Source: Chloroflexota bacterium (lineage in GTDB: Bacteria > Chloroflexota > Dehalococcoidia > DSGV01). Taken from it: 47,351 nt of DNA. The stretch spans positions 1-47,351 of the forward strand of contig JAJYLG010000016.1 in the NCBI GenBank assembly GCA_021787985.1, written 5' to 3'. The position numbers and the translations under genes are program-made. This document shows positions 26,509-35,093 of this stretch, piece by piece (position 1 is the stretch's first letter; each line of letters begins with the position of its first letter). The notes under the pieces are model-generated. The model did not search any database. It worked only from the letters and a program-made list of their open reading frames with translations, and was not told the DNA's origin.

Positions 26509-27516
26509 TCAGCGCGCGGACGGCCCGCTCGCCAGCTTCAGGGACGGCTCGACGTCCAGGTCGAGGGCGCTGCGCTCGCCGCGCTCCAGCCGCACCGCGC
26601 CCGCGGCGGCGATCATCGCGCCGTTGTCCGTGCACCAGCGCACCGGCGGCACGCGCAGCGGCACGGTGGCGACCCGCGCCAGCTCGCGGCGCAACGCGCC
26701 GTTGGAGGCCACGCCGCCCGCCAGCAGGATCTGCCGCGCGCCCAGTCTGTCCGCCGCCTCGGCCGTCTTGAGCGCCAGCACCTCGACGACCGACTCCTGG
26801 AAGCCGCGCGCGACCTCCGGCGCCGGCGGAGCGGACCGCTCGCGCGTCAGATGCAGCACCGCGGTCTTGAGGCCCGAGAACGAGAAATCGTACGTCCCCT
26901 TCAGCCACGCGCGCGGCAGCGTGACCGAGGCGTCCGCCTCCCGCGCGACCCGTTCGATCACCGGCCCGCCCGGGTAGCCCAGGCCCAGCAGCCGCGCCAC
27001 CTTGTCGAACGCCTCGCCGGCCGCGTCGTCCAGCGTGCGGCCGAGCCGCCGGTAGCGGCCGTGGCCGTCGAGCCAGACCAGGTCGGTGTGCCCGCCCGAG
27101 ACCACCAGCGCCACCGCCGGGAACTCCGGCTCCGGGCGCGTCTCATCGTTCACGTGCAGCCAGTTGGCGTAGACGTGTCCTTCCAGGTGGTTCACGCCCA
27201 GGAACGGCAGCCCCTTCGCCAGCGCGTACGCCTTGCCGGCGTTCAGCCCCACCAGCAGCGAGCCGGCCAGCCCCGGCCCGTACGTCACCGCGATCGCGTC
27301 GATCGTCTCCCAGCCGCCCGCGGCCGCGACCGTTTCCTCGACCACGGGGACGATCGTGCGCAGGTGCTGGCGGCTCGCCACCTCCGGCACCACGCCGCCG
27401 TAGCGGGCGTGCAGCGCCGCCTGCGACGCCACCACCTCGGCCCGGATCGTCCGTCCGTCCTCGATCACGGCCGCCGCGCACTCGTCGCACGACGACTCGA
27501 TGCCCAGCACGCGCAC
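26509..27516 (-). CDS. tsaD: tRNA N6-adenosine threonylcarbamoyltransferase TsaD
   Basis: TsaD transfers the threonylcarbamoyl group to A37 of ANN-decoding tRNAs, an essential modification made with TsaB, TsaC and TsaE. The 335-residue protein has the ASKHA-fold start VLGIESSCDECAAAVI, the metal-binding HLEGH (His110 and His114), SGGHTDLVW and the late LLAGGVASNGALR block. The start is GTG 27516, with AGGAG about eleven bases upstream; a GTG six bases further in is possible. TsaB and TsaE genes are not in the window. The gene is separated from the next upstream gene (27635) by a strong hairpin. Confidence 0.96.
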   Translation of the reverse strand: MRVLGIESSCDECAAAVIEDGRTIRAEVVASQAALHARYGGVVPEVASRQHLRTIVPVVEETVAAAGGWETIDAIAVTYGPGLAGSLLVGLNAGKAYALAKGLPFLGVNHLEGHVYANWLHVNDETRPEPEFPAVALVVSGGHTDLVWLDGHGRYRRLGRTLDDAAGEAFDKVARLLGLGYPGGPVIERVAREADASVTLPRAWLKGTYDFSFSGLKTAVLHLTRERSAPPAPEVARGFQESVVEVLALKTAEAADRLGARQILLAGGVASNGALRRELARVATVPLRVPPVRWCTDNGAMIAAAGAVRLERGERSALDLDVEPSLKLASGPSAR

Positions 27517-27558
27517 GGGAAGAGCTGCTCCTGCGAGGATGTTCCTGATCCCAGTGTA

Positions 27559-27590
27559 GACGGCGGACGGGAAGCCCCCCGTCCGCCGTC
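27559..27590 (-). terminator. Terminator-like hairpin after the secreted propeller gene
   Basis: A 13-bp perfect stem (GACGGCGGACGGG and complement) with a 6-base loop, 45 bases below the stop of the gene at 27635-29224 and 42 bases above tsaD. It has no T-tract. It probably ends the upstream transcript or protects its 3' end. Confidence 0.7.
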
Positions 27591-27634
27591 AGTCTCTCGC
27601 CCCGTCGCCCCTCTCCAACCGCAGGGGCGAGGCG

Positions 27635-29224
27635 CTACGGCCCCACTTTCGCCACGTAGATGTCCGTGTTGCCGAAGGTGGGATCGCACGAGTCGTAGAT
27701 GTTCGGCCTCGGGCCGGTCCCGGCGCGATAGTCGTCGACCGCGCTGCACGCCGAGCCGTTGCGGCTGTCCGTCCACGAGAACCAGAACGCGCCGTCGCTA
27801 CCGGCGGCCGCGCCGTTGTAGTCGCCGATGAACTGGACCGCCAGGTTGTTCGCGCTCGATGCGTCCGGATCGGACGGCGCGGCGCTGATCTTCACGGGCG
27901 AGCTCCACGAGCCGCCGCCGTTCGTTGAGAGGACATAGTACGCATCGTAGGAGACGACGCCGGCGCCCGGCGCCGTGCCGACCGGCTTGTCGTCGATGGC
28001 GTTGAAGCCGATGAACACCTCGCCGTTCGCCGCCGCCGCCACCGCCGGGTAGAAGGCGCTGCGACCGGTCACGTCCGCGGCCGTGCTCGTGCTCCAGGTG
28101 CGGCCGTAGTCCGTGGACTTCGCCAGCTTCACCACCGCGTGGCCGGCCGTGGAGTCGGCCCACGTCGCGTACAGCGCGTCGCTCGGGCCGACGTCGACCG
28201 AGGGGAAGCTGTTGATGCGGAAGCTCGCGCCGGGGAAGGATGGATAGGGCAGGTCGTTGACCAGCGCGATGTTCCGCGGCCGCCCGAAGCTCGCCCCGCC
28301 GTTGGTGGAGACGGCGAACTGCTGGTAGTCCTGATGGCTGGAGGTGCCGCTCTCCCAGAAGACGTAGACGTTGCCCTTGCTGTCCGTGCGGATCTGCGAG
28401 CCCTGCCGCCCGCCGACCGAGTTGTTGTTGTAGGCCGGCGTGATCTTCACCGGCTTGGAGAACGTGGCGCCGCCGTCGGTCGAGCGGGAGACCATGATCG
28501 GCTCGGGCCAGTTGGTCATCCCCACGCCCTGGAAGAGCGTCCAGCCGACGTAGACGTTGCCGAAGTACGGGCTCGCCGGGTTGTTGTCCACCCAGAGGGA
28601 GATCTTGTCGTTGAAGTCCACCGGGTTGTCGCGCGTGGTGGCGACCACCGGGCCATTCCACGTGCCGCCTTTGTCGTCCGATGTGTCGACCGCCAACAGC
28701 TCCTGGCTGGGCACGGCGGGGTTGCCGGCCAGCGAGCCGAAGTAGGCACGTGCGCCGCTGTCGTAGCTGAACCCGCCGTTGCCATTGGGCTGCGGGCCGA
28801 AGGCCACCACCGGGTCGCCATCGGACGTCAGGCCGATCTTTCCATACCAGTGGAGGATCTGCTGACTCCACGAGCTGCCACCGTCCGTCGTCCAGTAGAC
28901 CCCGCTCAGGTCCACGCCCGAAGCGAACGGGCAGGACGAGGAGCCGTCGGTCGCGGGCGTGCAGTCCGGCTCCTCGATCTCGTCGTTCGCGCCGGTGATG
29001 GCGTTGCTCGGATCGACCGGGTTGACCGCCATGGGCGACTCGTTCTGCTTGTTCTGCGGGAAGTGGGACGCACTCGGGCTGACCAGCGTCTCCGAGACCG
29101 ACGGCGTCGGCGGCGCGCTCAAATGCGGTCCGCCACCCCCCTTGGCGGCGGTGGTCAGGGCCAGCGCCAGCACCGGCAGCAGCAGCAGCGCCAGCCACCG
29201 TCTCGTCGATCGGGACCGGGACAT
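27635..29224 (-). CDS. Secreted Asp-box (BNR/sialidase-type) beta-propeller protein
   Basis: A 529-residue exported protein. Residues 1-27 are a signal peptide (SRSRSTRRWLALLLLPVLAL). The mature chain carries at least five Asp-box repeats of the S/T-x-D-x-G-x-T/S-W/F type: TTDGGSSWS, STDGGATFS, STNGGASFG, STDYGRTWS and STNGGGSWS. These mark a sialidase-like propeller. The arginine triad and catalytic tyrosine of true sialidases are not recognisable, so glycosidase activity is unproven; binding or structural roles are as likely. Start ATG 29224 has GAGGAGG upstream. It is divergent from the PP2C-like gene at 29569 and ends at a strong hairpin. Confidence 0.85.
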   Translation of the reverse strand: MSRSRSTRRWLALLLLPVLALALTTAAKGGGGPHLSAPPTPSVSETLVSPSASHFPQNKQNESPMAVNPVDPSNAITGANDEIEEPDCTPATDGSSSCPFASGVDLSGVYWTTDGGSSWSQQILHWYGKIGLTSDGDPVVAFGPQPNGNGGFSYDSGARAYFGSLAGNPAVPSQELLAVDTSDDKGGTWNGPVVATTRDNPVDFNDKISLWVDNNPASPYFGNVYVGWTLFQGVGMTNWPEPIMVSRSTDGGATFSKPVKITPAYNNNSVGGRQGSQIRTDSKGNVYVFWESGTSSHQDYQQFAVSTNGGASFGRPRNIALVNDLPYPSFPGASFRINSFPSVDVGPSDALYATWADSTAGHAVVKLAKSTDYGRTWSTSTAADVTGRSAFYPAVAAAANGEVFIGFNAIDDKPVGTAPGAGVVSYDAYYVLSTNGGGSWSSPVKISAAPSDPDASSANNLAVQFIGDYNGAAAGSDGAFWFSWTDSRNGSACSAVDDYRAGTGPRPNIYDSCDPTFGNTDIYVAKVGP

Positions 29225-29425
29225 AACCGTACCTCCTCACCTTGCTCGGCGAGCGAGCGCGGCATGGTCCGGGTGACGGACGCCGGATCCTCCATGCCCG
29301 CCCGGCGGCGGGACGTCCCGGAATGGCTCGCATTATAGTCCCTCGGGCGCGGCGGGAGATCATCTAACCGCAGTATTTCATACCGACTAACCGGTAGCCT
29401 GGTACGCCTTGGGCGCGCCGCTGGG

Positions 29426-29443
29426 TTCCCGCCTGCGCGGGAA
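29426..29443. repeat. Interspersed palindrome TTCCCGC-CTGC-GCGGGAA
   Basis: A 7-bp inverted repeat followed by imperfect GGGAATGGCGGG-type copies to about 29485. It resembles the common dispersed repeat whose translation gives RHSRAGGNP in many bacteria. It lies in the 344-base intergenic region 29225-29568, which has no gene; no clear promoter was found there either. Confidence 0.7.
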
Positions 29444-29568
29444 TGGCGGGAGAGAGCGGGGGAATGGCGGCGGGTGGGCGGGAATGACGAAGCGGGCGGG
29501 CGTGACGAGAGCGGGGACGTGCCTCGACGTGCTGATACACTCGGGACGACTTCCCGCCCCGAGTCGAG

Positions 29569-31521
29569 ATGTCCACACGCGTCTGGTTCGGTCAGTTCAC
29601 CATCGAGGACGGCGAGGCCCGGCCGGACGGGCCCTATTCCGGCGCCAGCGAGCGGCTGCTCGCCGGCCTGGTCGACGAGTGCTACGTCGTCACCAACCCG
29701 CTGACGCCTCACGCGCCGGACCACTGCCCGGTCATCGTGCGCCAGGTGCTCGAGGGCTATGGCGGGGAGGAGCTCTCCGTCACCGGCGGCCTGGCGCGGG
29801 CGGTAAGCGCCGCCCACTGGCAGCTCCTCGCATGGAACCGCCGCTCGCTGCCCGAGCACCGCGCCCTGCTGGGCGCGGCGGCCGTCGTGCTCCGCGAGGA
29901 CCGTTGCTACGCGTGCCACGCCGGGCCGGTCGGCGTCTACCTGCACCAGGACGGCGTCGTAGACCTTCTCGCCCCGGCGGGCGCCGCCGGCTCCGCCCGC
30001 GGCGGGCTGGGCTCCGACGGCGCCGCACCTCAGATGGCCGTGCGCCCGGTCGCCTCCGGCGCGCGGCTGCTGATGTGCAGCGAGCCGCTCAGTCCCGCGG
30101 AGCTCGCCGCGCTGCCCGGAATCCTCGCCCTCGATCCCCAGGAGGCCCTGGCTGAGCTCTACCTGATGCTGCGCGACCGACCGCGGGCGGCCGTCATGCT
30201 CGCGGCGGTGCTCGCCGCGCCCGCCGGGCGTCGCGCCGTCCGTGGTGACACGACGCTCGTGCAGATCGACACCGCGCCGCCGCCGGACCAGCCGGCCCTG
30301 CGCCGACGCAGGGGCCTCCCGCTCCGCCGCCGCGGGCTGCAGCAGTTCCGCACCACCCCCAGCGCCTGGGACGCGGTCCGCGCCCGCCTCCGCGTGCCGT
30401 TGCTGGCGCTCGGCACCCTCCTGCTCCTGCTGGTGCTGGTCGCGGCCGTGCGCGGGCTGCGTGGCGGCGACAACGGCTTCTCCTCCGCGGTCGACGCGGC
30501 CCAGGCGGACCTGGCCCGCGCCACTTCCGCCGCGGACGTGGCGACCAAGCGGGAGCTGCTCGTCCAAGCGGACGACTCGCTCTCCAAGGCGCTCGCGCTG
30601 CGGCCAGCAGACGCGCGCGCGCGCCAGGTCCAGCAGCAACTGGAACAGGCCTTCCGCGCCATCATCGCCTCATCGACCCTGACGGGCGCCACGCCGCTGG
30701 CCGACCTGGCCGCCGCGGGCATCGCCCCGCGCGACGTCACCGGCATGGCCTGGACCGACCGACCGTACCTGCTCAATGGCGCGAACGGCTCCGTCTACGC
30801 CCTGCCGGACGCGCCCCCGGCCAGCACGCCACAGGGAGAGCCGCCACCGACGACCGTATTCTCACCCGGCCAGGTGGTGGACGGCCGTGCCGCCGGCAAG
30901 GCGCTGCTCATCGCCGTCGGACGACCGTTGGGCATCATGCGGCCGCCCGAGCTGCTGGTCTACGACGACCACCAGCAACTCTACAGCTACGCGGGCGGCT
31001 CGGCCATCCACGGCGTCGCGCTGCCGCCGAACCCGCCTTGGAAGAGCGTCACCGGGCTGGCATACGGCGCACAGGCGCTCTACGTGCTCGATGCCGCCGG
31101 CAACCAGGTCTGGCGCGTCCCCGAAACGAAGGACGGCTTCGCCGGCCAGCCGCAGCCGCTGCTCACGAAGGTCGACCTGGCGGACGCGACCGGCATCGCC
31201 GTCGGCACGGATATCTATGTCACGGGCTCGACCACGCCGCTGCGGCGCTTCGGCCCGGCAGGAGCGCTCCCCTTCCAGATCCACGGGCTGCTGCGGCCGC
31301 TGGAAGGGCCGCTGCCACCGATCCCCGAGCCGTCGAGTGGGCTGCTGTACGTCGTCGACCGCGGCGGCAAGCGGCTGGTCGTGCTGGACGAGTCGGGCAC
31401 ACTGCGAGCCGAGTACACGTCGCCGGAGATGGGGGCGCTGGCCTGGGGGGTGGTCAAGCCGGGCCAGGCGATCTGCTTCGTCGCCGGCCAGCTCGCCTAT
31501 CTGCTCAAGCTGCCGTCGTGA
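29569..31521 (+). CDS. Membrane protein: PP2C-like N-terminal domain plus outer beta-propeller
   Basis: A 650-residue protein of unrecognised family. Residues about 1-220 resemble a PP2C-type phosphatase fold in layout (VWFGQFTIEDGEARP, LLGAAAVVLREDRCYACHAGPVGVYL, RLLMCSEPL) but lack the metal-binding aspartates, so the domain is probably inactive or only distantly related. Residues about 280-302 are a membrane helix (LLALGTLLLLLVLVAAV). A coiled segment (about 310-370) is followed by a six-blade NHL/YVTN-like propeller outside the cell (VVDRGGKRLVVLDESGTLRAEY). The ATG at 29569 has a weak ribosome-binding site. Such a chain could carry an outside state to a cytosolic regulator. It is divergent from a secreted Asp-box propeller gene. 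Confidence 0.68.
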   Translation: MSTRVWFGQFTIEDGEARPDGPYSGASERLLAGLVDECYVVTNPLTPHAPDHCPVIVRQVLEGYGGEELSVTGGLARAVSAAHWQLLAWNRRSLPEHRALLGAAAVVLREDRCYACHAGPVGVYLHQDGVVDLLAPAGAAGSARGGLGSDGAAPQMAVRPVASGARLLMCSEPLSPAELAALPGILALDPQEALAELYLMLRDRPRAAVMLAAVLAAPAGRRAVRGDTTLVQIDTAPPPDQPALRRRRGLPLRRRGLQQFRTTPSAWDAVRARLRVPLLALGTLLLLLVLVAAVRGLRGGDNGFSSAVDAAQADLARATSAADVATKRELLVQADDSLSKALALRPADARARQVQQQLEQAFRAIIASSTLTGATPLADLAAAGIAPRDVTGMAWTDRPYLLNGANGSVYALPDAPPASTPQGEPPPTTVFSPGQVVDGRAAGKALLIAVGRPLGIMRPPELLVYDDHQQLYSYAGGSAIHGVALPPNPPWKSVTGLAYGAQALYVLDAAGNQVWRVPETKDGFAGQPQPLLTKVDLADATGIAVGTDIYVTGSTTPLRRFGPAGALPFQIHGLLRPLEGPLPPIPEPSSGLLYVVDRGGKRLVVLDESGTLRAEYTSPEMGALAWGVVKPGQAICFVAGQLAYLLKLPS

Positions 31522-31583
31522 CGCGAGCCGTGGCCGGTTGAAAACACCTTCAAGCAGCGCGACGTTCCGATCCCCCGCCGAAC

Positions 31584-31619
31584 CGTTATTATAGTTTCTG
31601 GCCACGTGCTATAATAACG
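31584..31619. promoter_or_regulatory. AT-rich palindrome overlapping the fic promoter
   Basis: CGTTATTATAG (31584-31594) and CTATAATAACG (31609-31619) are perfect 11-bp inverted arms 14 bases apart. Each arm contains TATAAT, one on each strand; the plus-strand copy (31610-31615) is a perfect -10 element for fic. The AT content is striking against the GC-rich surroundings. A dimeric regulator, perhaps the Fic protein itself through its C-terminal winged helix, could bind here. Binding is inferred. Confidence 0.72.
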
Positions 31620-31675
31620 TCCTGGCCGGTTGGACTTGCCTTTAATAAGCCAGTCGGCTGGAGGGGGAGCAACGG

Positions 31676-32869
31676 ATGGACGCCACGCGCTTCGCGGCCA
31701 GCGCTCCGGGGCGGCTGGTGACAACGGCCGGCGGGAGTTGGTCGTTCGTCCCAGGTCCTCTGCCTCCGCAGCTCGTCGTGGACGCCGGCTCAGCGTTGCT
31801 GCTCTCGGAAGCCGACCGGCTCCTGGGAGAGCTCTCGGGCTTGGGCCGCGCTCTGCCGAATCCACACCTGCTGATTCGGCCGTTCCTTCGCCGCGAGGCC
31901 GTGCTGTCGTCGCGCATCGAGGGCACGCAAGCCTCGCTCGCGGACCTGCTCCAGTACGAGGCGGGACAGTTGCCGCTCTTGCGCGACGATCGACCGTCCA
32001 CCACGGACGCGCGTGAGGTGCACAACTACGTCGAGGCCTTGGAATATGGCCTCGAGCGGCTCCATCGGCTGCCGGTCAGCCTGCGTCTCATCCGGGAGCT
32101 GCACGAGCGGCTGCTGCACGGCGTTCGCGGCGGTTCGCTGCGTCCGGGCGAGTTCAGGACCATCCAGAATTACATCGCGCCGCCCGGCGCTGGCGTTGAG
32201 GACGCGACATACGTTCCGCCACCCCCTGAGGAGATGCTGACGGCACTCGACCTGTTCGAGAAGTTCATCCACGAGCCGTTGACCGTCCCGCCGCTCGTGT
32301 GGCTCGCGCTCGTCCACTACCAGTTCGAGGCGATCCATCCGTTCATCGACGGCAACGGCAGGATCGGCCGCCTGCTCATCGCGCTGCTCCTGGTCGAACG
32401 GGGATGGCTTTCCCGTCCACTTCTCTACCTGAGCGCATACTTCGAACGCTACCGAACCGAGTACTACGACCACCTGCTCGCGGTGAGCACGGACGGGCAC
32501 TGGGGGGCGTGGGTCAGTTTCTTCGTCCGAGGTATCGCTGCCCAGGCGGCGGATGCCATCCGCCGGAGCGACCGGCTGCTGGATCTGCGCGACCGTTATC
32601 GCGAGCAGCTCAGCCAGGCCCGCGCTTCGGCCCTCTTGCTGCGGATGGTCGACGACCTGTTCGGGCGGCCTGTGCTGACCATTGGCCTGACGGCCAGGGA
32701 GCTCGGAGTCACCTTTCCTGCCGCGCAGGCGATCGTCGATCGCCTCGTCGACGAGGGAATACTTCACGAAGTGACGGGCCAGCGGCGGAACCGGCTCTTC
32801 GTCGCCAGGGAAGTACTGGATCTGCTTGACCAGCCGCTGGAGGAGGTCGACCAGACGGCTGAGGCGTGA
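31676..32869 (+). CDS. Fic-family AMP transferase, class II, with C-terminal winged helix
   Basis: Fic enzymes transfer AMP (or related groups) from nucleotides to protein hydroxyls. The 397-residue protein has the active-site loop HPFIDGNGRIGR (221-232, catalytic His221). An N-terminal inhibitory helix carries the (S/T)xxxE(G/N) motif, SSRIEG (78-83, Glu82), which defines class II and keeps the enzyme off until relieved. Residues about 330-385 look like a winged helix (LTARELGVTFPAAQAIVDRLVDEGIL), common in this subgroup. The ATG follows GGAGGGGGAGC. No partner toxin or antitoxin gene is adjacent. Targets are unknown. The promoter palindrome at 31584-31619 suggests autoregulation. Confidence 0.92.
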   Translation: MDATRFAASAPGRLVTTAGGSWSFVPGPLPPQLVVDAGSALLLSEADRLLGELSGLGRALPNPHLLIRPFLRREAVLSSRIEGTQASLADLLQYEAGQLPLLRDDRPSTTDAREVHNYVEALEYGLERLHRLPVSLRLIRELHERLLHGVRGGSLRPGEFRTIQNYIAPPGAGVEDATYVPPPPEEMLTALDLFEKFIHEPLTVPPLVWLALVHYQFEAIHPFIDGNGRIGRLLIALLLVERGWLSRPLLYLSAYFERYRTEYYDHLLAVSTDGHWGAWVSFFVRGIAAQAADAIRRSDRLLDLRDRYREQLSQARASALLLRMVDDLFGRPVLTIGLTARELGVTFPAAQAIVDRLVDEGILHEVTGQRRNRLFVAREVLDLLDQPLEEVDQTAEA

Positions 32870-33039
32870 GCTGGGCCGACGGGTCCAAGGAACTATAGTC
32901 TGAGGCCCATTACTCTAGTAACATCGGTACGTCGTGCAGCTCACTACAACAAAGAGCGGCGCGGACTGCGCGGTGAGCCAACCCTTATCAGAGCGCCGCA
33001 GCTCCGCCGGCCGAGCGGTCAGCCGAGCTGTCCGGCCGA

Positions 33040-33058
33040 CCTGCCTGCTGCAGACAGG
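33040..33058. repeat. Imperfect member of the interspersed palindrome family
   Basis: CTGCCTG-CTG-CAGACAG, with one mismatch in seven pairs, lies 13 bases past the stop of the ABC-2 permease (minus strand). Related to 14656-14676 and the other sites. It may act as a weak terminator. The surrounding gap 32870-33070 has no gene; TTACT-CT-AGTAA at about 32909-32920 is the only other small palindrome seen there. Confidence 0.5.
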
Positions 33059-33070
33059 CGCCTTCCTCTT

Positions 33071-33859
33071 TCAGCTCGACGCGCTGGTGTAGTGCCGCAG
33101 CGCCATCCGCCACGTTCGGCGCGACAGCGCGAAGAGCAGCACGGCGCCGCCCCAACTCCCCACGATCTGCCACGGCTCGGCGCGCCCCAGCACCGACGAC
33201 GCTGGGAAGGTCGTGATGAACCCCACCGGCAGCACGAACGTCAGCACGATCCGCACCCAGCCGCCCAGCGCGTCGACCGGGTAACGTCCGCCCTCGATCC
33301 CCGCCTGCACGACCTCGACCACGTTGTCCACCTTCACGAACCAGAACGAGAGCGTGATGCTCATCAACCAGAGGCCGTAGACCATCACCAGCGCCGCCAG
33401 CAGCATCGTCGCGAACGTCGCCACCTCCAGCACGCCGGGCCGCGCCCCGCTGCTGGCCACCCCGTAGCCGACGAGTGCCAAACCGGCGAGCACGTCCCAG
33501 CCCTGCGCGAACCGTACGTAGCGCAGCGAGACCAACACCTGACTGTCCACCGGCTTCACCAGCACGAAGTCGAACGTCCCGTCCCGCACCTGTTGCACCA
33601 GCCCCTGCACGTTCGGCCGCAGCACGCCCTCGACGAAGCCGTTGACGATCGTGAACATCCCCACCACGGCCAGCGCCTGATCGTACGTCCAGCCGCGCAC
33701 GGCGCCGGCGTAGTGGTAGATGACGGCGACAACGCCCACCGACCAGACGGCCTGGGCGAGCGTCGCGCCGAACCCGGCCAGGAAGTTCGCCCGATACTCC
33801 AGGTCCTGCTGCAGCGAGGCGCGCACCAGCGCCCGGCCGATGCGAGTCCAGCGCCTCAT
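33071..33859 (-). CDS. ABC-2-type permease subunit (second)
   Basis: A 262-residue polytopic membrane protein of the ABC2_membrane_6 (DUF990-like) group, with six hydrophobic segments and the loop QGLVQQVRDGTFDFVLVKPVDSQ that is typical of it. The frame is open upstream to 34117, but the ATG at 33859 overlaps the stop of the first permease gene as ATGA and gives the normal N-terminus (MRRWTRIGRALVRASLQQDLEYR). It is the last gene of the exporter operon with the ATPase at 35094-36113. Such three-gene systems export drugs, peptides or polymers; the cargo here is unknown. Confidence 0.86.
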   Translation of the reverse strand: MRRWTRIGRALVRASLQQDLEYRANFLAGFGATLAQAVWSVGVVAVIYHYAGAVRGWTYDQALAVVGMFTIVNGFVEGVLRPNVQGLVQQVRDGTFDFVLVKPVDSQVLVSLRYVRFAQGWDVLAGLALVGYGVASSGARPGVLEVATFATMLLAALVMVYGLWLMSITLSFWFVKVDNVVEVVQAGIEGGRYPVDALGGWVRIVLTFVLPVGFITTFPASSVLGRAEPWQIVGSWGGAVLLFALSRRTWRMALRHYTSASS

Positions 33860-34650
33860 CCACCCACCGCCGCGTAGCGCCGCAGCCCCTGCCACCACGC
33901 CAGCCGCACCACCAGCCAGCAGCCGGCGCACCAGGCGCACTGCAGCGCGAGCCCGCCGAGGAGCGCCGTGCCCGTCGCCCGCCCGCTGAGCACGTCGATC
34001 GGGAACGCCACCGTCCAGCGGAACGGCAGGACCGCCGCAAGCTTCCCCAACGTGCCCGGCATCAGGCTGATCGGCAGCAGGTAGCCGGAGAAAAAACTCG
34101 AGAGGAGAAAGAACCACTGGTAGATCGAGAGGGTCGACGTCGTCCAGAACCCGGCGATCCCCACCAGGTACGTCAACAAGAAGCTCAACACATAGCCCAG
34201 GCCGAGCGACGCGGCGAAGACGGCCAGCACCAGCGGCGTCCCCTCGTAGCGCACGCCGGGAACGACCAGCGCAACGACGACCAGGGCCGCCAGGAGTGGC
34301 GGCAGGCGCATCTGCTTGGACTGCATCCCCCGCACGAAGTAGTGCCAGATCGGGTCGATGGGCCGCAGCAGGTGGAATGAGAGCCGGCCCTGCCGCATGT
34401 CCTCGTCCATGTCCCAGACGATCCAGGCCGCGGTGAACTGCCGCACGGCCAACGAGGCCACATAGTACCCGGCGAAACCGGCCGCGGTGTAGCCGCGGAT
34501 CGCCCCGCTCCCCGCCGCGCTGATCCAGACCGCCATGATGAACAGCGGCAGCGCGCCGGTCAGCATCCAGATCAGCGACTCGGCGCGGTACTCCAGCGAC
34601 TCACGCCAACCGATCCGCACCAGCGCCCGGAAGGCGCGCCACGTCACCAT
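33856..34650 (-). CDS. ABC-2-type permease subunit (first)
   Basis: A 264-residue membrane protein of the same group as its downstream partner. It has six hydrophobic segments and the matching loop DMDEDMRQGRLSFHLLRPIDP. The pair probably forms a heterodimeric channel. The start is set at ATG 34650, which has GGGAG close upstream; an ATG at 34671 would add seven Gly/Ser-rich residues and lacks a clear site. The stop overlaps the next gene by four bases. It follows a small DUF2283 gene and, farther upstream, the ATPase gene. Confidence 0.84.
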   Translation of the reverse strand: MVTWRAFRALVRIGWRESLEYRAESLIWMLTGALPLFIMAVWISAAGSGAIRGYTAAGFAGYYVASLAVRQFTAAWIVWDMDEDMRQGRLSFHLLRPIDPIWHYFVRGMQSKQMRLPPLLAALVVVALVVPGVRYEGTPLVLAVFAASLGLGYVLSFLLTYLVGIAGFWTTSTLSIYQWFFLLSSFFSGYLLPISLMPGTLGKLAAVLPFRWTVAFPIDVLSGRATGTALLGGLALQCAWCAGCWLVVRLAWWQGLRRYAAVGG

Positions 34651-34721
34651 TCCGCTCCCTGCCCCGCCCATGCCGCGAGCTGTGCGCCGGTCCCGGAGAC
34701 CGATCGCCGCGGCACCGCCGC

Positions 34722-34940
34722 CTACGCGCTCGGGCTCACCGGCAGCCGCTCGATCGCCACCGACGCCAGCGCGTCCGCGCCCAGCCGCTCACTGGCGTCC
34801 AGCACCTCGATGCCGACCAGGTGGCCTTCCGCACCCAAGTCGGCCGTCACCCCGTCTTCGAGGTCGATGCTGTCTTGAGGCTGGACAGGCCGCAGCTCGA
34901 TGGAGAGCGCGTCCGCGCCGGGGTCATGCGTGATTCGCAT
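34722..34940 (-). CDS. DUF2283 family small protein within the ABC operon
   Basis: A 72-residue protein. MRITHDPGADALSIELRP and VTADLGAEGHLVGIEVLDAS are the two conserved DUF2283 blocks. It is shorter than the copy at 16252-16512 because it lacks the basic N-terminal lead. Start ATG 34940 has GGAGG six bases upstream. It lies between an ABC ATPase gene (153-base gap) and two permease genes (about 70-base gap), all on the minus strand. Co-transcription with the exporter is likely, but a functional link is unknown. The gap 34941-35093 has no other gene. Confidence 0.85.
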   Translation of the reverse strand: MRITHDPGADALSIELRPVQPQDSIDLEDGVTADLGAEGHLVGIEVLDASERLGADALASVAIERLPVSPSA

Positions 34941-35093
34941 CGTCCGCCTCCTGCGGCCCTCGTCTACGCCGGGTAACTGTGATTATGACTCGCGTCTCGT
35001 CTTCTTCAAGCTACGCCACACGCAACCAGCCCTCGCCCACGCGCTTCCACGCGTTGGATCGACCGCGGATACTCGGCGTGATCACGCCCGGGC

